Origin: an uncultured Acetatifactor sp.
Lineage (GTDB): Bacteria > Bacillota > Clostridia > Lachnospirales > Lachnospiraceae
Reading direction: 5' to 3'
DNA: 39,238 nt
Assembly: GCA_947589505.1 (NCBI GenBank)
Contig: CANQCF010000009.1
Span: forward strand, 1 to 39,238
Shown here: positions 31,802 through 39,238 of the stretch, in pieces
How the letters are laid out: each line of letters starts with the position of its first letter
Position numbering within the stretch: the stretch's first letter is position 1
Made by a program: the position numbers and the translations under genes
Notes under the pieces: model-generated
What the model saw: the letters and a program-made list of their open reading frames with translations, nothing else
What the model was told of the DNA's origin: nothing
The model's database searches: none

Positions 31802-33727
31802 CTATATCCCTGTCTGGAGGATCAATCGGTCGTAGATCTCCGTAAAGGTCTGCATCATCTTGGAGGAGAGGTTGTAGGCGTACTGGAACTTTACTAAATC
31901 CAGCGCCTCTTCGTCCTCGTCCACCCCGGAGATGGACATCCGCTGGGTGTCGATGGCGTCCGTGATCTCCTGGTTGCAGGTGTAAAACCTCTGGGCGCTG
32001 GAGGAATTCAGAGCCACATCCGAGAGGATGCACTGCAGAAATTCCGATGCGCTGGCGCCGCGGAAACTCATCTTGTCCCTGTCGATTCCCATGGTCTGCA
32101 GTTCTTTCAAAAGATCCCGCTGCTCCACGCCGTCGCCCTGCTGGAATTTATTTGCCAGGAGGTTGGAGTCCAGTTCCACAGCCCTTAATATGCTGAGGTT
32201 TTTAGCGGTCATACGGTAATAGGAATCCGATTTGGAGCTGACCTTCAGGGCCCCGGTCTGCAGGAATTGTTCATAGGTAAAGTTGTCGAACCGGGTGCTG
32301 TCCGGGAAGCTAAACTGTTCCTCATCGGTCGCGTGATCCGCCGTAAAGAGTTTGCAGCCGGGATCCCCGTAGTAATCATATCCCGATTCCAGTATGCTGT
32401 TATATTTTTCGGAATAGGTTCTCACCCACTCGTTCATCTGGTTCATGTAATAGGGGATTCCCTGATAATCCAGGTTCCAACCCACCTGCGCCTTCTTTCC
32501 GATGCGGTCGTTGGTGATGCGTCTTTCGTTCAGGGAACTGTCGGAGAGCTCGAAAGTATAGCTGTAGACCTGTTCGCCGTTCTCGTCATAGCTGATCTCA
32601 CACTCCCAGGAGTCGTAGTAGTATTCCTGGTTCCCCAGGAGGATCTTTCCGCCCTGATCCGACAGGTTGCACTTGTTCAGATCCTGCAGGTAGTGTTCGT
32701 TCACGCGGACGGTGACGGTGTCTTTCAGGCCGTTCTCCGTGACGCCGACCTCCGTGATCTCCCCGTAAAATTCTTCCCCGTTGTTGCCGTCCCGCATATC
32801 CGCCAGGCCTCGGAGTTCCCCTCCCATGGCCGGATTGTAGAGGTTAAACTGCTCCCCCTCGTTTTTCCAGTAGACGTCGTACAGGCCGTCGATATCGGTC
32901 TGGTTCACTTTCTCGTAATCCGCCCGGGCCTTGCACTCCAGTTCCCTGAAGTCGCTTCCGTCCACCAGGAGCTGGCCTCCGGCGATCCGGACGATAAAGC
33001 GGTTGCATCCCGTATCCCTCTCCGGGTACACCGGATCGATGACCGGTGTCTCCGAAATCTGCACATCCACGATGGCGGAGAGCTGATCGATCAGAAGGCT
33101 TCTCCTGTCCCGGAGCTCGTTCGCCACGCAGCTTCCGTTGACTTCAATGGTGTTGATCTGGTTGTTCAGAGTGGCGATCTCGCTGGCCAGGGAAGAAATC
33201 TCATCAACCTTTGTCTTGATCTCCAGGTTGATATCCCTCTGCATGTTTTCCAGGTTCCCCGCAAGACCGTTAAAGTATTCCGTCAGGTTCCCCGCGCTGC
33301 CGATGTACTGGGCCTTTGCCTTGTCGCTGCCGGGATCCTTTAAGAGCTCCTGCATGCTGACGGTATTAAACTGGTCAAAAACAGTCTTAAATCCGGCATT
33401 CAGTCCGTCGTCGTCAAAGTAGACCTCGATCTGTTCCATGTAGTATTGCTTCATCTCGTACTGGCCGGTTACGGCGCGGCTGCTCCAGAACTTCCCGTCG
33501 TAGAATTCGTCGCGGATCCTCTCCACCGCCAGGGTGTCCACCCCGGCTCCGGCGCATCCGTATTTCTGAAAGACCCGGATGGGCGCGCTGGCCTGCTGTA
33601 TCACATGCTGCCTGCTGTATCCTTCCGTCTGCACATTGGCGATGTTGTTGGCCGTGGTATTTATGGCTGCGTTCGCCGCCAGAAGGCCCTTATACGCAAT
33701 ATTCAATCCAAAAAACTGAGATGGCAT
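31802..33727 (-). CDS. flgK: Flagellar hook-associated protein FlgK, second paralogue
   Basis: A 641-residue FlgK. It opens SQFFGLNIAYKGLLAANAAI, NTTANNIANVQTEGYSRQHV, and carries VDTLAVERIRDEFYDGKFWS; the C-terminal end EDEEALDLVKFQYAYNLSSK and MMQTFTEIYDRLILQTGI is the usual axial-protein helix. It is longer than the other FlgK and differs in its large middle domain. AGGAGGCAGCCG precedes the ATG; the first flgK ends 18 bp upstream. Both paralogues look intact, so the junction may be built from two FlgK types, or one serves another axial role. Confidence 0.92.
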   Translation of the reverse strand: MPSQFFGLNIAYKGLLAANAAINTTANNIANVQTEGYSRQHVIQQASAPIRVFQKYGCAGAGVDTLAVERIRDEFYDGKFWSSRAVTGQYEMKQYYMEQIEVYFDDDGLNAGFKTVFDQFNTVSMQELLKDPGSDKAKAQYIGSAGNLTEYFNGLAGNLENMQRDINLEIKTKVDEISSLASEIATLNNQINTIEVNGSCVANELRDRRSLLIDQLSAIVDVQISETPVIDPVYPERDTGCNRFIVRIAGGQLLVDGSDFRELECKARADYEKVNQTDIDGLYDVYWKNEGEQFNLYNPAMGGELRGLADMRDGNNGEEFYGEITEVGVTENGLKDTVTVRVNEHYLQDLNKCNLSDQGGKILLGNQEYYYDSWECEISYDENGEQVYSYTFELSDSSLNERRITNDRIGKKAQVGWNLDYQGIPYYMNQMNEWVRTYSEKYNSILESGYDYYGDPGCKLFTADHATDEEQFSFPDSTRFDNFTYEQFLQTGALKVSSKSDSYYRMTAKNLSILRAVELDSNLLANKFQQGDGVEQRDLLKELQTMGIDRDKMSFRGASASEFLQCILSDVALNSSSAQRFYTCNQEITDAIDTQRMSISGVDEDEEALDLVKFQYAYNLSSKMMQTFTEIYDRLILQTGI

Positions 33728-33745
33728 CGGCTGCCTCCTATCTCC

Positions 33746-35482
33746 CTAGCGGAACAGGGTTGTAATGATATGCTCCAGCATTTCACTCACGGCGTTGATA
33801 TAGCGGCTGGAAGCGTTGTAAGCATTCTGTAACTTGATCATCGTGGACAGCTCGTCTTCCGAGGAGACGGAAGACACCTGATCCCGGGCGTTCTCCGTAT
33901 ATTCCACGGTGGACTGCTGGTTCTCGTAAATGGCCTTGTACACGTATCCGGAGTTCGCCACCTGGGCCACCAGGTCCGAGTAGTAACCTATGATACTGGT
34001 GCGCTTGCGGACATTGGGGTTCAGGACGTATTTTTCCTGGGTGAACAGGTCTTTTAACGCCTCCGCCGTCTCGATGTCCTCGCTGCCGTCTTCTTTCCGG
34101 AAGCCCAGAAGGGACGGTTTCTGCATCAATTCCTGGTTCACCCGGGTATTGCTCACCGAGTAAAGGCTCTCCGTGACGGCCGGGTCTTCCTCCTGGTACA
34201 CCCAGTATTCAGCGGTGACGCCGTTTTCGTCCGTGGCCCGCACCTTCTTATAGCCGTCGGTCAGATTTTTCGTAAAGAGCTGGAGCGGTCTGCCGTTCTG
34301 ATCCCGCATGTAACCGCCATCGTCCAGCTCCGCGTAGCGGGCATTTTGAAGGACTGTTCCGTCCTCCAGCGTCAGGGTGCCCGTCTTCACCCCCGCCGCA
34401 TTTTCCAGCACCTTGTTGATCTCGGTGGTGAGGAAATGGATCATCTGGTCAAATTCCGCCTGTATGTTCATGACAACGGACTGGGACACGCTGTCGTAAT
34501 TGGTTTCGATATCCGAATAGTTCGCCCTGTGATCGCCCCGGGCCAGGAACATGGCCTTCAGTCCGCCGATGTCCGTCTGTTTGTCGGAGGAGATCTCCCG
34601 GTTCAGATCGAAGACTCTGGCGCCCTCTATGTTATAATCCCGATAGCCGTTGCTGTTTATCGTAAAAGTCGCATTCTGGGGCCAGAACGCCGTGTAGAAG
34701 CCGGTGCTCTCATCCAGGTCCAGGCCGATGTCAAAGCAGGTATCCCCTTTTACGAAATCCACGCCCTCTATGCGGACGGCCACATCTCCCATGGCGTCCT
34801 CGCTGAACGTGATATCCACCAGCTCCGCCAGCTCATCCAGCAGACGGTTCCGGGTATCCCGGTAATCGTTGGCGGATTCCACTCCACCGGCCTCAATGGA
34901 CCGGATCGTGTCGTTCAGCTCCAGGATCTGATGTCCGTAAGAATTCACCTTATCCACCTGCTGGACGATCTGTTCATTCAAGCGGTCCTGATAGGTGGCC
35001 AGGCCGTCATAAATGCCGTGGGCCCGGGTCATCAGTTCCGACGCCCTCTGCACAAAAAGCCCCTGGGTGACCGTGCTGGCCGGATCTTTCGCCAGTTCCT
35101 GCACAGCAGTCCAAAGGTCTGTAATATCATTCTCAAAGGCCTCGCCGTTCAGCTCTCCCAGCTGAAATTCCACCTCATCCATGACTTCTGTGGAAACCTG
35201 GTAGAACATGCTGCGCCCGGACTCCCGGCGGAAAGACTGATCCAGGAAAAAGTCCCTTACCTGTTTTGAACGGGAATAAACGGTGCCAAGTCCTACCTGC
35301 TGATAGGAGATGGCGGAGTCTGATTTTGACAACGTGTTATACCGCAGATCCGACTGGAGGATCTGCTGCCGGGTGTAACCCTTGGTATCCGCGTTGGAAA
35401 GATTATGCGCTACGGTATTCAGCGCATTCTGACTTGTCTTTAATCCGGATGCTCCTACATATAATGCTCCCCACAAGGACAT
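33746..35482 (-). CDS. flgK: Flagellar hook-associated protein FlgK, first paralogue
   Basis: A 578-residue FlgK, the first junction protein between hook and filament. MSLWGALYVGASGLKTSQNA, LNTVAHNLSNADTKGYTRQQ and VGLGTVYSRSKQVRDFFLDQ are typical; the C-terminal helix reads LSTMIKLQNAYNASSRYINA and VSEMLEHIITTLFR. Length is as usual. GAGGTGAGCAGAT precedes the ATG and flgN ends 12 bp upstream. It is followed at once by a second flgK, an arrangement I know from Lachnospiraceae flagellar loci. Confidence 0.94.
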   Translation of the reverse strand: MSLWGALYVGASGLKTSQNALNTVAHNLSNADTKGYTRQQILQSDLRYNTLSKSDSAISYQQVGLGTVYSRSKQVRDFFLDQSFRRESGRSMFYQVSTEVMDEVEFQLGELNGEAFENDITDLWTAVQELAKDPASTVTQGLFVQRASELMTRAHGIYDGLATYQDRLNEQIVQQVDKVNSYGHQILELNDTIRSIEAGGVESANDYRDTRNRLLDELAELVDITFSEDAMGDVAVRIEGVDFVKGDTCFDIGLDLDESTGFYTAFWPQNATFTINSNGYRDYNIEGARVFDLNREISSDKQTDIGGLKAMFLARGDHRANYSDIETNYDSVSQSVVMNIQAEFDQMIHFLTTEINKVLENAAGVKTGTLTLEDGTVLQNARYAELDDGGYMRDQNGRPLQLFTKNLTDGYKKVRATDENGVTAEYWVYQEEDPAVTESLYSVSNTRVNQELMQKPSLLGFRKEDGSEDIETAEALKDLFTQEKYVLNPNVRKRTSIIGYYSDLVAQVANSGYVYKAIYENQQSTVEYTENARDQVSSVSSEDELSTMIKLQNAYNASSRYINAVSEMLEHIITTLFR

Positions 35483-35494
35483 ATCTGCTCACCT

Positions 35495-36013
35495 CTACTG
35501 CTTTGCGTCAAAGTTCCCGGGCGTCACGCCCATGGAGCTCCCGGCGCTGTAAGCGCCTTTGTTATAGTTCGCAGTCTCCGGAGCTGCCTTCATCGCCTGC
35601 ACCAGATTCATCTCAAATTCGATCATCTCCAGCGCGTTGGTCAGCAGCTCCTTATTCTGTTCATTGACTCTCTGCAAGCCTCTCACCGCGCTCTTTAATC
35701 TGTCGTGAATCTCCGCCAGAGCGTTTCTCTCCGCCGGGCGGTTCTCCAGCATGGCGATCAGATCATCCAGCTTCAGTGTCTCAACATCCCTGTTAATAAC
35801 ATTCGCTATGTCCGCATAGACCTCCGAACGCTTTTTCTCAAGGTTCGTGATCCTGCCGACATATTCCTGTTCCTCATCCGTGATTTTTTGAAGTTCCTCC
35901 AGGTCACCCTTGATGATGACCGGGGTCTTCTTCTGGGACAGCTCCAACAGTCCTTCGTACTCCACGCATTCCTTCTCGAGCGTCCTGATCAGGTTTTCCA
36001 TCAAGCTCGCCAT
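35495..36013 (-). CDS. flgN: Flagellar chaperone FlgN
   Basis: A 172-residue helical protein in the FlgN position between flgM and flgK. ENLIRTLEKECVEYEGLLEL, SQKKTPVIIKGDLEELQKIT, EEQEYVGRITNLEKKRSEVY and the long helix LAEIHDRLKSAVRGLQRVNE, QNKELLTNALEMIEFEMNLV are characteristic. FlgN escorts FlgK and FlgL to the export gate. The polar C-terminal tail (SMGVTPGNFDAKQ) is typical. Only three bases separate it from flgM, and GAGG lies before the ATG. Confidence 0.92.
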   Translation of the reverse strand: MASLMENLIRTLEKECVEYEGLLELSQKKTPVIIKGDLEELQKITDEEQEYVGRITNLEKKRSEVYADIANVINRDVETLKLDDLIAMLENRPAERNALAEIHDRLKSAVRGLQRVNEQNKELLTNALEMIEFEMNLVQAMKAAPETANYNKGAYSAGSSMGVTPGNFDAKQ

Positions 36014-36016
36014 GGA

Positions 36017-36292
36017 CTACCTCATTTCCGCATATTTCTTCATCAGTTTGTCTGCAAAGCTCTCCGCGTCCACCTGATAGCTTCCGTTCTGGATCCTGGC
36101 CTTAATGGGAGCCGTCACATCTTCCCTGATATCCGCGCTCGCAGCGACAGCGGCCTTCGCCGTCTGGAAATCCTTTCCAATGCTGCTGATCTGCACTTTG
36201 TCAGCCGCCGGGACGGAACCGGTCCTCTGGGGACGGTCCACTTTCTTCGTCTGGTACATCTGCTGAACCTGTGTATAAGCCTCTATACGCAT
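36017..36292 (-). CDS. flgM: Anti-sigma-28 factor FlgM
   Basis: A 91-residue FlgM, which holds the flagellar sigma factor inactive until it is exported through the finished hook. The N-terminal part is disordered and polar; the sigma-binding C-terminal half reads VQISSIGKDFQTAKAAVAAS, DIREDVTAPIKARIQNGSYQ, VDAESFADKLMKKYAEMR, a classic match. AGGAGGAGACGGCA precedes the ATG. A near-perfect sigma-D promoter lies 29 bases upstream of the ATG, so the factor controls its own inhibitor. Confidence 0.95.
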   Translation of the reverse strand: MRIEAYTQVQQMYQTKKVDRPQRTGSVPAADKVQISSIGKDFQTAKAAVAASADIREDVTAPIKARIQNGSYQVDAESFADKLMKKYAEMR

Positions 36293-36320
36293 TGCCGTCT
36301 CCTCCTTTCCTACACAATCT

Positions 36321-36347
36321 TTATCGGATGACTGCGGAAAAACTTTA
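36321..36347 (-). promoter_or_regulatory. Sigma-D (sigma-28) promoter of the flgM-flgN-flgK-flgK-flgL block
   Basis: On the minus strand TAAA, 16 bases, CCGATAA: full agreement with the flagellar sigma consensus and with the fliC promoter of this window in both boxes and spacing. It probably serves the whole run to csrA. Confidence 0.9.
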
Positions 36348-36378
36348 GACCGTTTCGGAAAAAAGTCGTCAAAAACGG

Positions 36379-36480
36379 TTAATCACTGATGTATTCCAGA
36401 TAGTCGTCCTCGCTGGCAAACAAGATATATTTGCCGTCCACATATCCCATGTACCCGTATGCCGTGTTGTAACCTTTCAT
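36379..36480 (-). CDS. Conserved 33-residue small protein
   Basis: A short gene in the gap between glgP and flgM. It starts at ATG 36480, seven bases after a perfect AAGGAGG, and ends with TAA at 36379. The product begins MKGYNTAYGYMGYVDGKYIL and ends FASEDDYLEYISD: eight aromatic residues of 33 plus the hallmark GYMGYV and FASEDDY-EY pattern. I recall nearly identical tiny proteins annotated as hypothetical in many Lachnospiraceae and related Firmicutes. It has no membrane span; the acidic, Tyr-rich end suggests protein contact. Function unknown. An overlapping longer frame at 36383-36610 lacks a start site and is a shadow. Confidence 0.8.
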   Translation of the reverse strand: MKGYNTAYGYMGYVDGKYILFASEDDYLEYISD

Positions 36481-36559
36481 AAAAATACCTCCTTACCAGA
36501 ACGTTTGTTTTTTGTTTCTGATAAGAAGGTATCATTTTTAGTGGGTAATAAAATTCCCT

Positions 36560-36586
36560 GAATATCCTGTTTTTAGAATATCCTGT
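36560..36586. repeat. 11-bp direct repeat upstream of the small gene
   Basis: GAATATCCTGT occurs twice, at 36560-36570 and 36576-36586, with a 16-bp period. It lies about 80-105 bases upstream of the 33-residue gene, in a 181-bp gap without other features, and may be a tandem regulator site. The glgP stop is 75 bases further upstream in the direction of reading; I see no strong terminator there. Confidence 0.4.
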
Positions 36587-36661
36587 CGTTTCTGCCGTTT
36601 GGATGCCCACGTTCCGTCAAATGGTTTCCGGAAAAGGATGTCCGCGGGGAGCACTGCCGCC

Positions 36662-39202
36662 TTATTTCAGAACTACCTTGTCCAGGTGCCAGATCTCGTC
36701 CACGTACTGCTGGATGGTCCTGTCGGAGGTAAACTTGCCGGAGCATGCCACGTTCAGGATTGCGCTCCTCGCCCAGCCGGCCTCGTCCATGTACTTCTCC
36801 TCGATCTTCTTCTGGGCTTCCGCATAGGACTTGAAGTCCTTCAGGATAAAGTAGGTGTCCGCCTTGGAAGTGCTCTGGGTATTCAGGAGCGAGTTGTACA
36901 GCGGTCGGAACAACTCGGGATCCTGGGAGGCGTACGTCCCGTTGATCAGCTGCATCAGCACCTTGCGGACGTCGGGATCGTTGTTGAAGATCTCCATGGG
37001 ATTGTAGCCGCCGTTCTGCTCGTAGCTGATGACTTCGTCGGAGGTCAGGCCGAAGATAACGGCGTTCTCGGCGCCCACTTCCTCCACGATCTCCACGTTC
37101 GCGCCGTCCATGGTTCCCAGGGTGATGGCGCCGTTCAGCATGAACTTCATGTTGCCCGTGCCGGAAGCCTCCTTGCTTGCGGTGGAGATCTGCTCGGACA
37201 CGTCCGCCGCCGCGAAGATCAGCTCCGCGTTGGACACGTTGTAGTTCTCGATGAAGACCACCTTCAGCTTTCCGCCGATGGAGGCGTCGTTGTTGACCAC
37301 GTCCGCCACGGAGTTGATTAACTTAATGGTCAGCTTCGCGTTGCGGTAGCCCGCCGCCGCCTTCGCGCCGAAGATAAAGGTCCTGGGATAGAACTTCATC
37401 TCGGGGTGCTCTTTCAGAGTGTTATAGAGGTACATCACATGCAGGATGTTCAGGAGCTGTCTCTTATACTCGTGGAGACGCTTTACCTGCACGTCGAAGA
37501 TGGACCGGGGGTCTACCTCGATATTGTTGTGCTCCAGGATATACTGGGCCAGGCGCACCTTGTTGTGGTACTTGATGTTCATGAACTCCTGCTGGGCCTT
37601 CTCGTCGTCCGCATAGACCTTCAGGCGGCTGATCTGGGGCAGGTCGGTGATCCAGTCGCTTCCGCAGCGCTGGGTAACCCAGTCTGCAAGGAGCGGGTTG
37701 CCATGGAGCAGGAACCTTCTCTGGGTGATGCCGTTGGTCTTGTTGTTGAAGCGCTCCGGGTACATCTCGTAGAAGTCCCTGAGCTCCTGTTTCTTCAGGA
37801 TTTCGGTGTGGAGCCGGGCAACGCCGTTCACGGAGTAGCCGGCGACGATAGCCATGTGGGCCATCTTCACCTGTCCATCGTAGATAATGGCCATCCGGCG
37901 GATCTTGTCCTGGACGTTCACGCCGGGCACATTGCTGTACTTCGCCTCGATATCCAGGATGAAGCGGCGGTTGATCTCCTCCACAATCTGGTAAACCCGG
38001 GGAAGGAGTCTGGAGAAGAGCTCGATGGGCCACTTCTCGAGGGCCTCAGCCATGATGGTGTGGTTCGTGTACGCGCAGGTCTTTGTCGTAACGTCCCATG
38101 CCTCCTCCCAGGTCAGGTAGTAGTCGTCCATCAGGATGCGCATCAGCTCCGCTACCGCCACGGTGGGATGGGTGTCGTTGAGCTGGAAGGTCACTTTCTC
38201 ATAGAATTTGCGCACGTCGTCGTGCTTGCGCATATATTTCTCCACGGCCTCCTGCACGGATGCGGAGATGAAGAAATACTGCTGCTTCAGGCGGAGTTCC
38301 TTGCCCGCGTAGTGGTTGTCGTTGGGGTAGAGGACTTCCACGATGTTCCTCGCCAGATTCGCCTGCTCCACGGCCTTCTGATAGTCGCCCTTGTCGAAGG
38401 AGTCCAGGGAGAAGCACTCCACAGGCTCCGCGTCCCAGATGCGGAGGGTGTTGACGATGCCGTTGCCGTAGCCCACGATGGGCAGGTCATAGGGAATCGC
38501 GCGCACGGACTGATAGCCCTCCTGGGTGAACACGTTCCGGCCGTTCTCGTCCATGCGGACGTTCACGTAGCCGCCGAATTTTACTTCTTTTGCGTACTCG
38601 GGCCGGCGCAGCTCAAAGGGGTTGCCGTCCTTCAGCCAGTTGTCGGGAACCTCCACCTGATAGCCGTCCCGGATCTGCTGCTTGAACATGCCGTAGCGGT
38701 AGCGGATGCCGCAGCCGTATGCCGGATATCCCAGGGTCGCCAGGGAATCCAGGAAGCAGGCCGCCAGACGGCCAAGGCCGCCGTTTCCAAGAGCGGCGTC
38801 GGGCTCCTGGTCCTCGATCACGTTCAGATCCAGTCCCAGCTCCTCCAGGGCTTCCTTCACGTCCTTATACGCCTTCAGGTTGATCATGTTGTTGCCCAGG
38901 GCGCGGCCCATCAGGAACTCCATGGACATATAGTAGACCATCTTCGGGTCTTCCTTGTCGTAGGCCTTCTGGGTCTCCATCCACTGTTCCACGATCTGAT
39001 CCTTGACCGCGTAGGATACCGCCTGGAAGATCTGCTGGGGGGTCGCCTCCTCCAGGTCTTTACGGTACAGGGTCTTTACATTATAAAGCACGCTTCTTTT
39101 GAATAATTCCTTGTCAAAAGCAAACTTCCCTTTCTTTTCGGAAGCTGTCTTTGCGGCCGCTGACTTATTAGAAGCCGCGCCGGATGTCGTTGTACTTTTC
39201 AA
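36662..39202 (-). CDS. glgP: Glycogen/maltodextrin phosphorylase
   Basis: An 846-residue alpha-glucan phosphorylase of usual length, which splits glucose 1-phosphate from glycogen or maltodextrin with phosphate. Motifs: VYYMSMEFLMGRALGNNMIN, DAALGNGGLGRLAACFLDSL, VTFQLNDTHPTVAVAELMRI, FDVQVKRLHEYKRQLLNILH and the PLP-binding STASKEASGTGNMKFMLNGA with TLGTMDGANVEI. The N-terminus has about 28 extra Ser/Thr/Lys/Ala-rich residues before the fold. The start appears to be TTG at 39202: AGGAG lies seven bases before it and the next Met is at residue 87. It is the first gene in the window and is not obviously linked in function to the flagellar block; metabolism rather than motility. Confidence 0.96.
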   Translation of the reverse strand: MKSTTTSGAASNKSAAAKTASEKKGKFAFDKELFKRSVLYNVKTLYRKDLEEATPQQIFQAVSYAVKDQIVEQWMETQKAYDKEDPKMVYYMSMEFLMGRALGNNMINLKAYKDVKEALEELGLDLNVIEDQEPDAALGNGGLGRLAACFLDSLATLGYPAYGCGIRYRYGMFKQQIRDGYQVEVPDNWLKDGNPFELRRPEYAKEVKFGGYVNVRMDENGRNVFTQEGYQSVRAIPYDLPIVGYGNGIVNTLRIWDAEPVECFSLDSFDKGDYQKAVEQANLARNIVEVLYPNDNHYAGKELRLKQQYFFISASVQEAVEKYMRKHDDVRKFYEKVTFQLNDTHPTVAVAELMRILMDDYYLTWEEAWDVTTKTCAYTNHTIMAEALEKWPIELFSRLLPRVYQIVEEINRRFILDIEAKYSNVPGVNVQDKIRRMAIIYDGQVKMAHMAIVAGYSVNGVARLHTEILKKQELRDFYEMYPERFNNKTNGITQRRFLLHGNPLLADWVTQRCGSDWITDLPQISRLKVYADDEKAQQEFMNIKYHNKVRLAQYILEHNNIEVDPRSIFDVQVKRLHEYKRQLLNILHVMYLYNTLKEHPEMKFYPRTFIFGAKAAAGYRNAKLTIKLINSVADVVNNDASIGGKLKVVFIENYNVSNAELIFAAADVSEQISTASKEASGTGNMKFMLNGAITLGTMDGANVEIVEEVGAENAVIFGLTSDEVISYEQNGGYNPMEIFNNDPDVRKVLMQLINGTYASQDPELFRPLYNSLLNTQSTSKADTYFILKDFKSYAEAQKKIEEKYMDEAGWARSAILNVACSGKFTSDRTIQQYVDEIWHLDKVVLK

Positions 39203-39238
39203 AATAGCTCTCCTCTCTGATCTGTTTTATTTTGCGGG

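Noticed and set aside
32267..33343. A 358-codon plus-strand open frame opposite flgK2
   Set aside because: Antisense shadow with composition typical of reversed coding DNA.
36383..36610. A 75-codon minus-strand frame between glgP and flgM
   Set aside because: It overlaps the 33-residue gene in another frame; that gene has the perfect AAGGAGG and a conserved-looking product, this one has no ribosome site.
37406..39106. A 566-codon open frame on the plus strand opposite glgP
   Set aside because: It mirrors the codon structure of glgP, has no ribosome site or recognisable domain, and its Val/Leu/His-rich product is typical of an antisense shadow in GC-rich DNA.
1..39238. CRISPR array, tRNA or rRNA genes, or a phage or toxin-antitoxin module
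   Set aside because: I saw no regularly spaced repeats, no cloverleaf with CCA-type acceptor features and no rRNA-like stretch, and no proteins of those kinds.

Overview
The window looks like a chromosomal segment of a motile anaerobic Firmicute, most likely a member of the Lachnospiraceae (Clostridia). The reasons are a FliW/CsrA pair, two tandem FlgK paralogues, sigma-D type promoters of the form TAAA-N16-CCGATAW, strong AGGAGG ribosome sites, several TTG starts, LicD and DUF4422 proteins, and a 33-residue peptide gene of a type I recall from this group. Every intact gene reads on the minus strand. The only plus-strand coding remains are a decayed IS66 element.

Right part (about 25.0-39.2 kb, visibly GC-richer). 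In transcription order it holds glycogen phosphorylase, the small peptide gene, then the late flagellar block flgM, flgN, two flgK genes, flgL, fliW, csrA, flaG, fliD, fliS, a FliT/FlgN-like chaperone candidate and flagellin (fliC). Near-perfect sigma-D promoters precede flgM and fliC. A strong terminator follows fliC. A 160-bp nested palindromic element lies between flgK2 and flgL. The flaG leader has a perfect hairpin with GGA in its loop, and the fliC leader is rich in GGA; both fit CsrA control.

Middle part (about 18-25 kb). Directly downstream of fliC come two LicD-family transferases (the first fused to half of a GT-B domain like that of CDP-glycerol glycerophosphotransferases), a beta-propeller-like protein, a ribulose-/allulose-phosphate 3-epimerase homologue and a zinc polyol-phosphate-type dehydrogenase. 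A sigma-A promoter then starts a tightly packed operon: PLP sugar aminotransferase, polysaccharide pyruvyl transferase, WbqC-like protein, a GNAT-radical SAM fusion and a second radical SAM protein.

Left part (about 0-13.5 kb, visibly AT-rich). Glycosyltransferases (GT2, GT4, DUF4422) and an FkbM methyltransferase are interrupted by the IS66 remnant and by two gene-poor stretches holding decayed reading frames. Eight proteins here carry the same type of Rossmann-like GxGxxG module, placed N-terminal, C-terminal or alone. I see no flippase, polymerase or exporter. With fliC next door, the simplest reading is a horizontally acquired, partly decaying island that glycosylates or otherwise modifies flagellin in the cytoplasm, possibly with an amino sugar and a polyol-phosphate group. 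That reading is inference; a surface polysaccharide locus split beyond the window edge remains possible.
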